NCBI RefSeq assembly: GCF_002901825.1
Contig: NZ_PPQD01000018.1
Location: 201,454 to 240,864, forward strand
Source: Mammaliicoccus sciuri
Lineage (GTDB): Bacteria; Bacillota; Bacilli; Staphylococcales; Staphylococcaceae
Direction of reading: 5' to 3'
Length of the DNA stretch: 39,411 nt
Each line of letters opens with the position of its first letter. The first letter of the stretch is position 1. Both the position numbers and the translations under genes were made by a program. The notes beneath the pieces are model-generated. The model worked only from the letters and a program-made list of their open reading frames with translations. It was not told the origin of the DNA and ran no database searches. Shown here in pieces: positions 17,488 through 27,144 of the stretch.

Positions 17488-18273
17488 TTGAATATTTTAC
17501 AATTTGAAGACTACTTAAAAATAGACACGGAATTTTTTAATCAAGCTGATTTACGCACTTTGAACCACTATATCGAAAGATTTATGTACACTGTACCTTT
17601 TGAAAATATTAGCGTTCAAAATAAAGAACCGATATCAGTAAATGTTGATGATTTATTTAACAAAATTGTTCATCGCCACCGTGGCGGATTTTGTTATGAA
17701 TTAAATACGATTTTTCAATATTATTTAAAAGAAAAGGGATTTAAGGTTGATCGTGTATCAGGAACAATTCATACACCAGATGACAATTGGAGTAGAGACG
17801 GTTCACATATGTCGACAATCGTACATTTAGATCAACCTTATATTGCAGACGTAGGATTTGGTGATTTACCAACAAAAGCTATTCCAATCTCTGATCCAGA
17901 TAATATTCAAGTCATTGATGATGTTAATGGTCATTATCGTGCTATTTTAAACGAAGATAGTGTCATTCACCTTCAAAAACAGTTAGATGACCAATCATGG
18001 CGCACATCTTATTTAACAAATGAAATCGGTAGACCTTGGGACTTCTTTATAGAACATTTAGATTATAATGAACACAATCCTGATTCAATATTCGTTCAGA
18101 AGCTTATTATTACAATGGCCACAGAATATGGTAGAGTTAGCATGTCTTCTGATCATTTAACCATTACGTCTCAAAATCATAAACAAAAAGAAAGCTTCAA
18201 ACGTGATCAATATAAAGCCATATTAAAAAAATATTTCGGAATAGTTGAGTCAATTCATACGTTGGAAAGTTGA
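17488..18273 (+). CDS. Arylamine N-acetyltransferase
   Basis: Cytosolic enzyme that transfers acetyl from acetyl-CoA to arylamines or hydrazines. At 261 residues it is a typical bacterial NAT. The catalytic triad is complete: Cys69 in HRGGFCYELN, His107 in GSHMSTIVHL and Asp121 in YIADVGFGD. The early VPFENISV motif is also present. Translation starts at TTG 17488, with AGGAGG seven bases upstream. Its TGA stop lies in the ribosome site of the following MarR gene, so the two are translationally linked. Confidence 0.93.
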   Translation: MNILQFEDYLKIDTEFFNQADLRTLNHYIERFMYTVPFENISVQNKEPISVNVDDLFNKIVHRHRGGFCYELNTIFQYYLKEKGFKVDRVSGTIHTPDDNWSRDGSHMSTIVHLDQPYIADVGFGDLPTKAIPISDPDNIQVIDDVNGHYRAILNEDSVIHLQKQLDDQSWRTSYLTNEIGRPWDFFIEHLDYNEHNPDSIFVQKLIITMATEYGRVSMSSDHLTITSQNHKQKESFKRDQYKAILKKYFGIVESIHTLES

Positions 18274-18283
18274 GGTTTTAAGT

Positions 18284-18721
18284 GTGATATCAAATAGTGA
18301 ATTACAAGAACTAGATTTATTTGATTTAATTAGTGAACGTCACGGACTTGTACGTTCAAAAATAGAAAATATGTGGAACGAAACACATGACATGCATATT
18401 TCCGGATCTGAATGGTACATTATGGCTAAAATTTATAAACATAAAAGAACGATGGCATATATTAACAAACACGTTAATATCTCTAGACAAGCTGTTCATA
18501 AATTTGTAAAACAATTAAACGACAAAGGCCTTGTCGATATACATGATGTTGAAGGCAACAAGAAAGAAAAGTCCATACAATTAACCGCTCTTGGAGAATC
18601 TTGTTATCTTGAAAGTAAACAACATAAAGCGTTGTTAGAACAGCAAATTTTAGAAACAATTGGTGAAGATAACGTTCATAAATTAATAGAAATTATGAAA
18701 ATGGATTGGAAAATAGAATAA
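18284..18721 (+). CDS. MarR-family regulator
   Basis: A 145-residue winged-HTH repressor of the MarR family. The DNA-binding region is about residues 50-110 (AYINKHVNISRQAVHKFVKQLNDKGLVD, then the wing DVEGNKKEKSIQLT). I chose GTG at 18284 because GAGG lies 8 bases upstream; an in-frame TTG at 18245 would overlap the acetyltransferase by 29 bases. It is coupled to the acetyltransferase gene and followed by a drug exporter whose promoter contains a palindrome, so it probably represses that exporter. Confidence 0.85.
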   Translation: MISNSELQELDLFDLISERHGLVRSKIENMWNETHDMHISGSEWYIMAKIYKHKRTMAYINKHVNISRQAVHKFVKQLNDKGLVDIHDVEGNKKEKSIQLTALGESCYLESKQHKALLEQQILETIGEDNVHKLIEIMKMDWKIE

Positions 18722-18737
18722 CTTTTTGTAAACCTAG

Positions 18738-18767
18738 TTGACAATATAACAAAATTTCTGCTAAAGT
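18738..18767 (+). promoter_or_regulatory. Promoter of the DHA2 exporter
   Basis: TTGACA (18738-18743), an 18-base spacer and TAAAGT (18762-18767). The palindrome at 18775-18792 covers the expected start point. Confidence 0.6.
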
Positions 18768-18774
18768 AAATGAG

Positions 18775-18792
18775 TTATTATTTTAATAATAA
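18775..18792. promoter_or_regulatory. Palindrome, candidate MarR operator
   Basis: TTATTATT-TT-AATAATAA has perfect 8-base arms. It sits just after the -10 of the exporter promoter and about 55 bases after the MarR stop codon. Binding by the neighbouring MarR protein is inferred from position. A second inverted repeat, AATACAC / GTGTATT (18848-18868), lies in the leader. Confidence 0.5.
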
Positions 18793-18895
18793 TACTATTA
18801 ATTCAAACTATGCTTTTGCTAGTTGCATACGCTCTCAGCAAAATATTAATACACATTAATCGTGTATTCACTAGTAGAAGGAGATTAAATAATTT

Positions 18896-20299
18896 ATGAT
18901 CAAAGCAGAAGTAGAAGTTAAAAGTCCAAAAGCAATGGCCTTAATATTAATGTTAGGTGCATTTATAGGCTTATTTGGAGAAACAGCATTAAACATGGGT
19001 TTAACAAATGTTATGGAAGATTATCATATAAGTGCACCATTAGCTCAATGGTTAACAACTGGTTATCTATTAGTCCTTGCTATACTAGTACCAATTTCCG
19101 CGTATTTAACACGTTGGTTTACAACACGTCAGCTTGTTTTAGGTGGATTTATTATTTCATTGATTGGTACTTTGTTTGCAGCCTATTCACCTATCTTTGC
19201 CATATTGATGATTGGGCGACTCATTCAAGCTATTGGAACAGGTATTATCCTTCCTGTTATGATGACCGTTATGCTCACAATATTCCCAATCAATAAACGT
19301 GGTATCGTAATGGGTATAATGGGGTTAGTTATTACGCTAGCACCAGCTATCGGACCAACGCTTTCTGGGATTATTATTTCAACATTAAGTTGGCATTTTA
19401 TTTTTTGGTTTAGCGCATTATTTTATATCATTTTATCCATTTTCGCATACACTAAAATTAATAATGTCTCAGAAATTACGAAACCAAAAATCGACTTTAT
19501 CTCTATCATTTTATCTACCTTTGGATTTGCAGGATTAATTTACGCATTAAGTACGATGGCAGAAGTTTCAATCAGTTCTCCTGTCATATGGTTACCACTT
19601 ATCGTTGCGATAATAGCGTTAATACTTTTCTGTATGAGACAATTAAATATGAAAGAACCTATGTTAAATCTATCGGTCTTTAAACATCCAATGTTTACGT
19701 TAGGTGTCATAATGATTTTCTTATTAATGTTGGTTATATTATCAACAGCTATTTTATTACCTATTTATTTAAAAGGCAGCCTACTTTTATCAGCTGCACT
19801 TGCTGGTTTAGTTCTATTACCAGGAAATGCAACAAACTTTGTATTATCTCCAATTATCGGAACAATGTTTGATAAATACGGCGCAAGATATTTTGGTATA
19901 TCTGGATTTTTATTAATATTAATTTCGAGTATTGGATTTACAATCGTACTCTCATCATCAACACCTGTCTGGGTAATCATTTGCTTATTCATCGTCCTAT
20001 TTCTAGGTGTAACGATGGTTATGATGCCCGCTCAAACGAATGGTCTTAACCAACTACCGCCAAACTTGTACGCAGATGGTTCAGCCGCTATGAATACATT
20101 AATGCAAGTTGCAGGTTCTGCTGGTACCGCACTAGCTATAACACTGTATACTATCGGACAACAACAAGTAACAGGTAGCTCAAGTGATTTAAATGGAAGA
20201 GAAATAATCGCACATGCTGTACAATTTGTATTTTATTTTATAAGTACAGTTGCAGCATTAGGACTCATCACATCATTATTTGTTAAAAGCAAACATTAA
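18896..20299 (+). CDS. DHA2-family MFS drug exporter
   Basis: A 467-residue proton-driven exporter of the 14-segment DHA2 group (LmrB/NorB/FarB relatives). Motif A-like LTRWFTTRQLVLGG lies in the first cytoplasmic loop (about 65-80), and the antiporter motif C is LAPAIGPTLSG (about 150-160). Later segments include LLPGNATNFVLSPIIGTMFDKYG and a long hydrophobic C-terminus. It follows the MarR gene on the same strand and has its own promoter with a palindrome. Likely substrates are lipophilic drugs or dyes; I cannot name one. Confidence 0.88.
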   Translation: MIKAEVEVKSPKAMALILMLGAFIGLFGETALNMGLTNVMEDYHISAPLAQWLTTGYLLVLAILVPISAYLTRWFTTRQLVLGGFIISLIGTLFAAYSPIFAILMIGRLIQAIGTGIILPVMMTVMLTIFPINKRGIVMGIMGLVITLAPAIGPTLSGIIISTLSWHFIFWFSALFYIILSIFAYTKINNVSEITKPKIDFISIILSTFGFAGLIYALSTMAEVSISSPVIWLPLIVAIIALILFCMRQLNMKEPMLNLSVFKHPMFTLGVIMIFLLMLVILSTAILLPIYLKGSLLLSAALAGLVLLPGNATNFVLSPIIGTMFDKYGARYFGISGFLLILISSIGFTIVLSSSTPVWVIICLFIVLFLGVTMVMMPAQTNGLNQLPPNLYADGSAAMNTLMQVAGSAGTALAITLYTIGQQQVTGSSSDLNGREIIAHAVQFVFYFISTVAALGLITSLFVKSKH

Positions 20300-20301
20300 A
20301 A

Positions 20302-20336
20302 AAAGCCGCAGACGTCATAAACGTCTTCGGCTTTCT
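20302..20336. terminator. Bidirectional terminator between exporter and proP
   Basis: AAAGCCGCAGACGT / ACGTCTTCGGCTTT is a 14-base-arm hairpin with one mismatch and a 5-base loop, with T-rich sequence on both sides (longer on the minus strand, for proP). Confidence 0.85.
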
Positions 20337-20347
20337 TAATATCTATC

Positions 20348-21766
20348 TTAATCTGCTTTTACTTTACCTTTTTGTAATTCTTGTTCTGTCCACCATAATG
20401 CATCTTCAGGATTTTTAACGACATGTTCGTAATCTTTTTTAGAAGATACTGTTGGATATGATCCTTTTAATGCTTTGCCTGATGTTGTTTCAAATAGGAA
20501 TAGTATCGTTACAAATCCTATAACACTTACAGCTGTTAAATAATAAGCTGGTGCTAATGGATTTTGTGTGACATGCACTAACCATGTTGAAACTAATGGT
20601 GTTGTACCACCAAATATTGAAACAGATACATTAAATGTAACGGCTAATGTACGGTAACGAACATCTGTATAGAAAATACTTGGTAATAAACTTGGCATTG
20701 CACCTTCATATGTTGATAAGAAGAAGCCAAGAATAAAGATACCTAATGAAATAAACATTAATTGGTTAAGTCCTATGAAATAGAACCCTAGCATTGAAAA
20801 TGCTGTTAAACCAAATGTACCGAATAACACAACTTTTTTGTTACCGATTTTGTCACTTAAACGACCAAATATAAATGCTAATGGCACCATAATAACCATA
20901 ACACTTGTAATAAGGATGGTACTAACTGTTGTTGAAATACCAATTACTTCGTCCAAGTATGACGGCATATATGAAAGTAACATGTAGTTTGTAATATTAA
21001 AGAACGCAACTGCTATAAAGCAAACGATAATATCTTTTTTGTGATTTTGAATAATTGAAATGAATGGTTCTGGTTTTTCATCATTATCAGAAATATCATT
21101 TTCAAAAATTGGTGTTTCATCTAAATGTCTTCTTAAATAAAGTCCAACTAAACCAAGTGGTGCACCTAGAATGAATGGAATTCTCCAACCCCATGCTTGC
21201 ATTTGTGCATCTGATAAACCAATAAATAATCCACTTGCTAATAACGAAGCTAAAATATAGCCACCTAAAGTACCAATTTCTAATCCACTACCTAAAGCAC
21301 TTCTTCTATTGTCTGGAGAAGATTCTGCAATATATACCATTGCACCTGCATATTCCCCACCAGTTGAGAACCCTTGAATAATTCTCGCTATTAGTAATAA
21401 GACTGGTGCCCAAATACCTATTTGATCATAAGTAGGCAATAATCCAATTAATAACGTTGAAGCTGCCATCAATACGATAGTAGTTGTAAGAACAGTTTTT
21501 CGGCCAAGTTTATCTCCGATTCTACCAAATATAATACCACCAAGAGGTCTCATTAAGAACGCAATCGCAAATGTAGCGAAAGTAAAGACTAATTTCAGTT
21601 CATCATTTTCAACTGATGTAAAGAAATTCTTACTAATGATAATTGCTAAATAAGAATAAAGACCAAAGTCAAACCATTCCATAGCATTACCAATACCTGT
21701 AGCATAAACACTTTTTTTAGTTTGTTTCATATCTACAACATTTATTTTATTCTTGTTGAATTTCAT
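20348..21766 (-). CDS. proP: Proline/betaine osmoprotectant transporter ProP
   Basis: MFS proton symporter of the metabolite:H+ (MHS) group, importing proline and glycine betaine under osmotic stress. At 472 residues it matches S. aureus ProP in length and, from memory, over most of its sequence: [36 protein letters not shown] (motif A), [32 protein letters not shown] and [19 protein letters not shown]. About twelve membrane segments. It has a single-gene transcript with its own weak sigma-A-type promoter. The ribosome site AAAGGGTG is a rather long 11 bases from the ATG. Confidence 0.9.
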   Translation of the reverse strand: MKFNKNKINVVDMKQTKKSVYATGIGNAMEWFDFGLYSYLAIIISKNFFTSVENDELKLVFTFATFAIAFLMRPLGGIIFGRIGDKLGRKTVLTTTIVLMAASTLLIGLLPTYDQIGIWAPVLLLIARIIQGFSTGGEYAGAMVYIAESSPDNRRSALGSGLEIGTLGGYILASLLASGLFIGLSDAQMQAWGWRIPFILGAPLGLVGLYLRRHLDETPIFENDISDNDEKPEPFISIIQNHKKDIIVCFIAVAFFNITNYMLLSYMPSYLDEVIGISTTVSTILITSVMVIMVPLAFIFGRLSDKIGNKKVVLFGTFGLTAFSMLGFYFIGLNQLMFISLGIFILGFFLSTYEGAMPSLLPSIFYTDVRYRTLAVTFNVSVSIFGGTTPLVSTWLVHVTQNPLAPAYYLTAVSVIGFVTILFLFETTSGKALKGSYPTVSSKKDYEHVVKNPEDALWWTEQELQKGKVKAD

Positions 21767-21783
21767 GTTTTTATAAACACCCT

Positions 21784-21827
21784 TTCAATATAGTTATGTA
21801 TACTACCATATTGAAAAATAAGCACAA
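21784..21827 (-). promoter_or_regulatory. proP promoter with inverted repeat
   Basis: Minus strand: TTGTGC (21822-21827), a 16-base spacer and TAGTAT (21800-21805). The -10 lies inside an inverted repeat, TTCAATAT / ATATTGAA (21784-21791 and 21808-21815) with a 16-base gap, which could be an operator or an mRNA leader hairpin. Confidence 0.45.
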
Positions 21828-21950
21828 CTGTAATTTTACACTTTGTTGAGCGTTCACTTTTGTGAAAACCACCACAAACACATAAGTTTAGTAGCCTTAT
21901 AAGTGGTCGACCAATTTTGTAATATTACTCATATTTCTTGGATGATTTTA

Positions 21951-21991
21951 TAAAAAAACAGAAAAAAACTTATTTCAAAGCTTTTTTCTGT
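21951..21991 (-). terminator. Terminator of the gut operon
   Basis: ACAGAAAAAA / TTTTTTCTGT, a 10-bp AT-rich stem, followed on the minus strand by TTTTTTTA. It begins 11 bases after the gutA stop codon. Confidence 0.75.
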
Positions 21992-22001
21992 TCAAGTTAT
22001 T

Positions 22002-22352
22002 TTACATGATTTCAATCTTTGAACCGACTTGAAGTGAAACAAGTGATTTGTCTTCTAAATATAATGATCCAGATTGTTCTGCATTTGTACTTCCATCAAA
22101 TTTTAAAGTAATATGCCCTAAATCATTTAAATTTTTATTTACTGCAGAACCGACTTTTGTAATTCCATATTCTGTTCCATCAATTACTAATTTGTTTGAT
22201 TCAGTAATCTCATTTTCAACTCGATTAATATCAATAATGTAACAAAAATCTACTAATTCATCTGGTGCGTTATCACCGAATAATATAATCATCTTTTCTG
22301 CTTCAAATGCATTAGCATCTTTTCCTATTTTTTTAATCTCTGTTTGATACAT
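22002..22352 (-). CDS. gutA: PTS sorbitol (glucitol) IIA, active-site His apparently missing
   Basis: A 116-residue member of the IIA-Gut family. Conserved segments are present: ILFGDNAPDELVDFCYI, GITKVGSAVNKNLNDLGHITLKFDG and the SGSLYLED end. In E. coli SrlB, as I recall it, the phosphohistidine is His43 in YCFIHCHGE. The matching stretch here reads FCYIIDINRVENE with no His, and the only His in the protein is in NDLGHITL. It may therefore not carry phosphate in the usual way. Last gene of the operon. The family call is sure; the phosphotransfer function is in doubt. Confidence 0.85.
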   Translation of the reverse strand: MYQTEIKKIGKDANAFEAEKMIILFGDNAPDELVDFCYIIDINRVENEITESNKLVIDGTEYGITKVGSAVNKNLNDLGHITLKFDGSTNAEQSGSLYLEDKSLVSLQVGSKIEIM

Positions 22353-22370
22353 ATCATTTACTCTCCTTAA

Positions 22371-23381
22371 TTATTTATATAAACCGAAGCTTGCTAACCA
22401 GGCGACGAACACCCTAGGTACACCGTTTAAGAACCTTGAATATAGAACAGATGGCACACCAACTTCAATCGTTTTAGTTTCTGCTTCTGCTAAACCTAAA
22501 CCAACCGGAATAAAGTCTGCAGCATTTTGTGTATTTATTGCAAATAATGCTGGTAATGCTAAATGAGGAGGAATGTTACCTTTACCAATTTCAACACCAA
22601 TAAGTGTTCCTAATACTTGGCCGATAACGCCACCAGGTCCTAATAATGGACTTAAGAATGGCAATGAACATATAAGCCCAATAGCTAATAATCCCCAAAT
22701 ATTACCTGCTAATGGTGACATAAATTTAGCAAATAAATCACCAATTCCTGATCCTTGAATAATACCAATTAGCAATGCAACAAATCCCATAAATGGAATG
22801 ATTGTATGCAACATCGTTTCTACTGCATCACGAGCAGCTTGGTAGAAAGTATTGATTACTTTACCTGCACCTAAACCTATTTTAGTTAAAAGTGATTTAT
22901 TCTCTTGCTCTGCTCTTGTTTCCATAATTTTTTTATTCTTAGAATAAGTCGATTTTTCTTCTGAAGTATCTGCAGAATTGTTAGAGTCAGTATCATTACC
23001 AGTAGAATTATTTTCTCCAGCTACTGTCACTTGATCAACATCGACATTAGAAACATAAATTTCTTCAGTAATATATTGTCTTAATGGACCACTTTTACCA
23101 GTTGCCATTATATTTATTGTAGGGATACCTTTTTGAGGATATATACCACATCTCAAAGTTCCACCACAATCAATAACAGCAACCATGATTTCATCTTCAG
23201 GTACTGATGTTTCAAAACCATTAACTGGTGTTCCTCCAGTTATTTCACAAATTTTATCAACGATATCTGGTTTATGACCGCCAGTAACATACATAACTTT
23301 ATCTTTTTTACCTTCAATACCTATTTCTAATGGTCCACCAAATCCACCTGAACCTTTTACAACTTTAGCTTTTTGACTCAT
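22371..23381 (-). CDS. gutB: PTS sorbitol IIBC subunit
   Basis: A 336-residue subunit that phosphorylates sorbitol during uptake. The N-terminal IIB domain (about 1-120) holds the phosphocysteine region [18 protein letters not shown] and [13 protein letters not shown] Ser/Asn/Thr-rich linker (about 125-155) leads to a membrane domain (about 170-336) with [37 protein letters not shown] and the [20 protein letters not shown] end. Length and layout fit SrlE/GutB. It is 18 bases before gutA and 11 bases after gutC. Confidence 0.93.
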   Translation of the reverse strand: MSQKAKVVKGSGGFGGPLEIGIEGKKDKVMYVTGGHKPDIVDKICEITGGTPVNGFETSVPEDEIMVAVIDCGGTLRCGIYPQKGIPTINIMATGKSGPLRQYITEEIYVSNVDVDQVTVAGENNSTGNDTDSNNSADTSEEKSTYSKNKKIMETRAEQENKSLLTKIGLGAGKVINTFYQAARDAVETMLHTIIPFMGFVALLIGIIQGSGIGDLFAKFMSPLAGNIWGLLAIGLICSLPFLSPLLGPGGVIGQVLGTLIGVEIGKGNIPPHLALPALFAINTQNAADFIPVGLGLAEAETKTIEVGVPSVLYSRFLNGVPRVFVAWLASFGLYK

Positions 23382-23392
23382 TTTATGTCACC

Positions 23393-23944
23393 TCACCCTT
23401 CAAGTTTAACTTCAGTACTTAATTTAACTTTTTGTTGTTTCTCAACATAACTTGTTGTAAAGTCCGTTACCCATCCACCAATAAAGTTCATAACAAGACC
23501 AACTAGTAAATATCTAACTGCTAAATCTGTCATTGGTAATCCCAATTGTTGAATACCATTTGCAATCCCCATAAAAATAAATAACTCTGCTGGGTTTATA
23601 TGTGGGAAAATACCATTACTTGTATGTGCAAATTGTGCAGCTGAAGCAAAATAACTTGGTTTATATTTTTCAGGCATAAATCTACCGAGCGAATGTACCA
23701 TTGGATTTGCTAACATAAACGATCCTAGGAATGGTAATACCAAATATCTTAATAATGGGTTTTTAGATGATTTTTGAGCAATAATATTAATGCGGTGCTC
23801 CCCGATTAATTGAATTAAAGTATTCATTGCAATTAATAACATCAGAACGAGTGGTACAATTGTTGTCATCCAGTCTATAAATGTATCTGCACCTGTTTGA
23901 AATAACTTAATAAATCCTTCAGCTAACTTAACTATGAAGTCCAT
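23393..23944 (-). CDS. gutC: PTS sorbitol IIC subunit
   Basis: A 183-residue membrane subunit that forms the sorbitol channel with the IIBC protein. The N-terminal half contains FIDWMTTIVPLVLMLLIAMNTLI, then LPFLGSFMLANPMVHSLGRFMPEKYKPSYFAS and HINPAELFIFMGIANGIQQLG, all typical of SrlA/GutC. Its start overlaps the end of gutM by 13 bases, suggesting translational coupling. Confidence 0.93.
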   Translation of the reverse strand: MDFIVKLAEGFIKLFQTGADTFIDWMTTIVPLVLMLLIAMNTLIQLIGEHRINIIAQKSSKNPLLRYLVLPFLGSFMLANPMVHSLGRFMPEKYKPSYFASAAQFAHTSNGIFPHINPAELFIFMGIANGIQQLGLPMTDLAVRYLLVGLVMNFIGGWVTDFTTSYVEKQQKVKLSTEVKLEG

Positions 23945-24402
23945 GTTGATTTACTCCCTTCTTTTTTAAACATTCCATTTATTTTTTTAACTGCCTTTAT
24001 TATTGGAGATGGAATCTTCTCAATTTCTCCTCCTGATTGAATGACGTTAAATGTATGTTGTGCGTCCAATATTGCTTTAATTAACAACTTGTTATATTTT
24101 TTCAAGTCTGAATCTCTTAATTTATTGATTTTATAACCATCTAAACCTTTTAATTTTTTAAATTTAGAAAATACGGTTACCCCTTGCATATATCTCGCTT
24201 CTTCTATTTCATTTCGATTATTTATTTGTAGTAAAACGAGTGTCCCAGCTTTTAAAATTGCTGGTCTTCTACCTATTGCTACACGCCCTTTTTCACGCAT
24301 ATTTGTATAATGCTTTGTAAAATTTTTAATTTGAAGTAGTCCTAATAAATACTGAATTACAAATCCAACAGCTAACATGATAATCAATATAATAAAAAAC
24401 AT
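23932..24402 (-). CDS. gutM: GutM, sorbitol operon activator protein
   Basis: A 156-residue GutM-family protein: one N-terminal membrane segment (about 3-25) and a basic cytosolic part with REKGRVAIGRRPAILKAGTLVLLQI. In L. casei, GutM is needed together with GutR for full sorbitol induction; how it works is not settled. Its position, directly after gutR (2-base gap) and overlapping gutC, is the same as in the L. casei gut operon. It has no HTH, so it is unlikely to bind DNA alone. Confidence 0.88.
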   Translation of the reverse strand: MFFIILIIMLAVGFVIQYLLGLLQIKNFTKHYTNMREKGRVAIGRRPAILKAGTLVLLQINNRNEIEEARYMQGVTVFSKFKKLKGLDGYKINKLRDSDLKKYNKLLIKAILDAQHTFNVIQSGGEIEKIPSPIIKAVKKINGMFKKEGSKSTWTS

Positions 24403-24404
24403 AA

Positions 24405-26288
24405 CTAACCTCCGATTTCTTTATTTAGTATATGTGCAAGCGATATATAATCCGTATCACGATTGATTTTTTCAATGATATAACTGTTAGCTGTAATTGC
24501 TAATATTTCTTCATATAACCGAATTAGTACCGCTTCATTACCTTCATTTTCTGGTGTTGCTACCATTACAATAATTTTTACATTTTCATAATCTAATAGA
24601 GGTTCATCTAATATACAAAACTTCACCCATATATCATTTAGACTGTGGCTAGTATGAGGGAAGCCTAATAAACCAGTAATAGTAGATTTATTATCTTCTC
24701 TTTCTAGGATTCTATTCGAAAAGCTAGAATCTACTTTCTCTTCATCAATCATTTCAAGTGATAAATAGCGAATGACATCTTTGTAGTTCATTCTTTTACT
24801 AATATGATAAACATCAGACTCGTTTATAAAATCAACTAAAATACTATTATTAAATAATTGGCGATTATTAACATCTTTATATATTAGAAACTGCTCTATC
24901 TTAAGTTTCAAAGCTTGCTCATCTAAAATATTATCTACATAAATAATTTTATTGAATAATCTATTACTTTTTATTGTTGAAACTACTAAATCAAATTGAT
25001 CTATATCATTCAATTGAATTTGATTTTCATTTATTACTTTCACTTGAATATCTTTACCAAAGATTCTTTCTAATTGCACTGTGACCAATTTTCCACTACT
25101 TAATCCCTGGTCTGTTATAAACGCAATCGTCTTTATTTCTTTTAACTTTTGTTCTAATTGCTGCAAGTAAACACTAAAATAAATTGATAAAAATCCAAGT
25201 TCATTTAAAGGAACTTCTATATCTAATTCTTTTTCAATATTTTCTGCAAGTACCTTTGATAATTCATAAGCAAATGGATATCTCTTTTTAATCTCATCTA
25301 TTAAATCATTATGAATATTAATTTCGAATATGAGTCTATTAATAAGATATTTGATATGGAGTTTTATATCATTACTGAACAGTTGCTCATCTATTTTTAT
25401 AGTGTAGTAAAAGTTAATGTCTTTAATAGTATTTTCAATAATACTATTAAGTATTGTCTGATCTTGTTCATTTATCATTTCATCAATAATTGAAGCTCTC
25501 CTACCTATAATTTGAAAAACGATTAGTAAAATTTCTAAATTTGGAAATACAACTTCATAATGCTTCTCAATATAATCCTTTATATCACTAACAACTTTGA
25601 AGTCTTCCGAATCATAAACTCTCTCGTCTATTTGAACATTTTGTTGAATATTAAATCCTTCGTCTAACCTAGTTAATATGACCTGTGTAGAAAGTCTTAA
25701 TCTTCTATAACTAGTAGCGTCTAAGTTAAACTTCTCTTGAATATTTTTTAATATTTCATTTATACGTTCTGGTAAAATAGTACTTTTGTATTGATTTGGA
25801 AAACATTCAATCAATACTTTCCTTATTTCAATTTCAGTACCTTCGATTCTGAGTCCTACATTTTGAGTACCTTTAATTTCAACTTTGTAATTTTTTAATA
25901 TATTTTTTATTTCTATCAAAGTATTATTAACGATACTTTTACTCAAATATAGCTCTTCAGCAATATCATCGATTGTGCAAATACCATTATTCAATAAATA
26001 ATTAAAAACACTTTCCTCTCTAGCTTCTACTTCATGAATGCTTTTATTTATATTATTTTTTAGTTTTTGTAAAATATTAAAGAATACTGATTCATCTAAT
26101 ACAATCATCGATATTTCATGGTGATCTTTAATAATACTAATTGAGCCACCAAAATGTGTAAGTAATTGATTAATATAGTTAGATAAGGTTCTTTGAGATA
26201 TAGAAAGTTGGTGGGCAAGTTTATCAGTTGATATATGTTCTTTCTGCAATACTTCTATTACTAATAAATGTTTTTTATTCAATAACAT
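24405..26288 (-). CDS. gutR: GutR, PRD-type activator of the sorbitol operon
   Basis: A 627-residue regulator with an N-terminal HTH (about 1-50, LAHQLSISQRTLSNYINQL), a second HTH-like segment (IDDIAEELYLSKSIVNNTL), two PRDs (about 185-290 and 295-395), a IIB-like domain from about 400, and a IIA-like C-terminus with LLGFPHTSHSL holding the expected His. The IIB-like loop reads FITDQGLSSGKLV, so the usual Cys is absent. It lies between gutF and gutM, as in L. casei. Its target is probably the palindrome upstream of the gutF promoter. Confidence 0.88.
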   Translation of the reverse strand: MLLNKKHLLVIEVLQKEHISTDKLAHQLSISQRTLSNYINQLLTHFGGSISIIKDHHEISMIVLDESVFFNILQKLKNNINKSIHEVEAREESVFNYLLNNGICTIDDIAEELYLSKSIVNNTLIEIKNILKNYKVEIKGTQNVGLRIEGTEIEIRKVLIECFPNQYKSTILPERINEILKNIQEKFNLDATSYRRLRLSTQVILTRLDEGFNIQQNVQIDERVYDSEDFKVVSDIKDYIEKHYEVVFPNLEILLIVFQIIGRRASIIDEMINEQDQTILNSIIENTIKDINFYYTIKIDEQLFSNDIKLHIKYLINRLIFEINIHNDLIDEIKKRYPFAYELSKVLAENIEKELDIEVPLNELGFLSIYFSVYLQQLEQKLKEIKTIAFITDQGLSSGKLVTVQLERIFGKDIQVKVINENQIQLNDIDQFDLVVSTIKSNRLFNKIIYVDNILDEQALKLKIEQFLIYKDVNNRQLFNNSILVDFINESDVYHISKRMNYKDVIRYLSLEMIDEEKVDSSFSNRILEREDNKSTITGLLGFPHTSHSLNDIWVKFCILDEPLLDYENVKIIVMVATPENEGNEAVLIRLYEEILAITANSYIIEKINRDTDYISLAHILNKEIGG

Positions 26289-26315
26289 AACTTCCCCACC
26301 TTTCTATCTCTTAAT

Positions 26316-27113
26316 TTAACCTCTTGATTTACCACCAGAAATGTTAATTGTTGTTCCCGTAATATAGCTCGATTTATCTGAGCTTAAATAACAAACTAAA
26401 TCAGCTACTTCTTTTAATTCTCCAACTCTTCTTAATGGTATAGATTTTGAATAATCACCATTAAGCTTATCGACAGTTGTATTTCTACTATAAGCTAATG
26501 CTTCCTCATATTGTTTAGTTCGTAATCCAGTTTCTTCTAATATTCCTGGAGCAATTGCTACAACTTTAATATTATATTTACCTAATTCTTTAGCCCAACT
26601 TCTTGTAAATCCGATTAATGCGGCTTTTGTAGCAGAATATATACTTTGACCTTCTGAGCCTTCTTGACCAGCTTCACTCGCAATATTAACAATAATACCT
26701 TTATTATTTTTGACGAATTGTCTACCTACTTCTTGGCTAAATAATATGGGTCCTTTTAAATTCACACCAAACATTAAATCTAAATCTTTCATATTTATTT
26801 CGTATTCTGGTTTTTCACCTTTAACATCCACTAATAATCTAGGTAAGTTTATGCCTGCATTATTAACGAGTACATCAATTTGAGATTGCTCTTCTAAAAT
26901 TTGACTAACTGTACTTTGAACCGCTTCTTCATCTGTAACATCCGTTTGAATAAAATAATAATGTTCATTATCAATTGGATTATCTTTTAAATCTACATTA
27001 TATACAATTGCACCATTTTCTAATAGAGAATTCACAATCTGTCTACCGATTCCAGATGTTCCACCTGTAACAATTATGACTTTACGTTCTATCTCTAACC
27101 AATTATTAGACAT
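26316..27113 (-). CDS. gutF: Sorbitol-6-phosphate 2-dehydrogenase (SDR)
   Basis: A 265-residue short-chain dehydrogenase that should oxidise sorbitol-6-phosphate to fructose-6-phosphate with NAD+. The cofactor motif is TGGTSGIG (about 16-23), then NNAG (in VLVNNAGINLP), the catalytic Ser in NIASEAGQ and YSATK with Tyr/Lys, and the ITGTTINISGG end. The family alone would not give the substrate; first position in a gutFRMCBA operon does. Ribosome site TAGGAGGC. Confidence 0.88.
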   Translation of the reverse strand: MSNNWLEIERKVIIVTGGTSGIGRQIVNSLLENGAIVYNVDLKDNPIDNEHYYFIQTDVTDEEAVQSTVSQILEEQSQIDVLVNNAGINLPRLLVDVKGEKPEYEINMKDLDLMFGVNLKGPILFSQEVGRQFVKNNKGIIVNIASEAGQEGSEGQSIYSATKAALIGFTRSWAKELGKYNIKVVAIAPGILEETGLRTKQYEEALAYSRNTTVDKLNGDYSKSIPLRRVGELKEVADLVCYLSSDKSSYITGTTINISGGKSRG

Positions 27114-27144
27114 ATCTTTTGCCTCCTATGTAATTTGTAAATTC

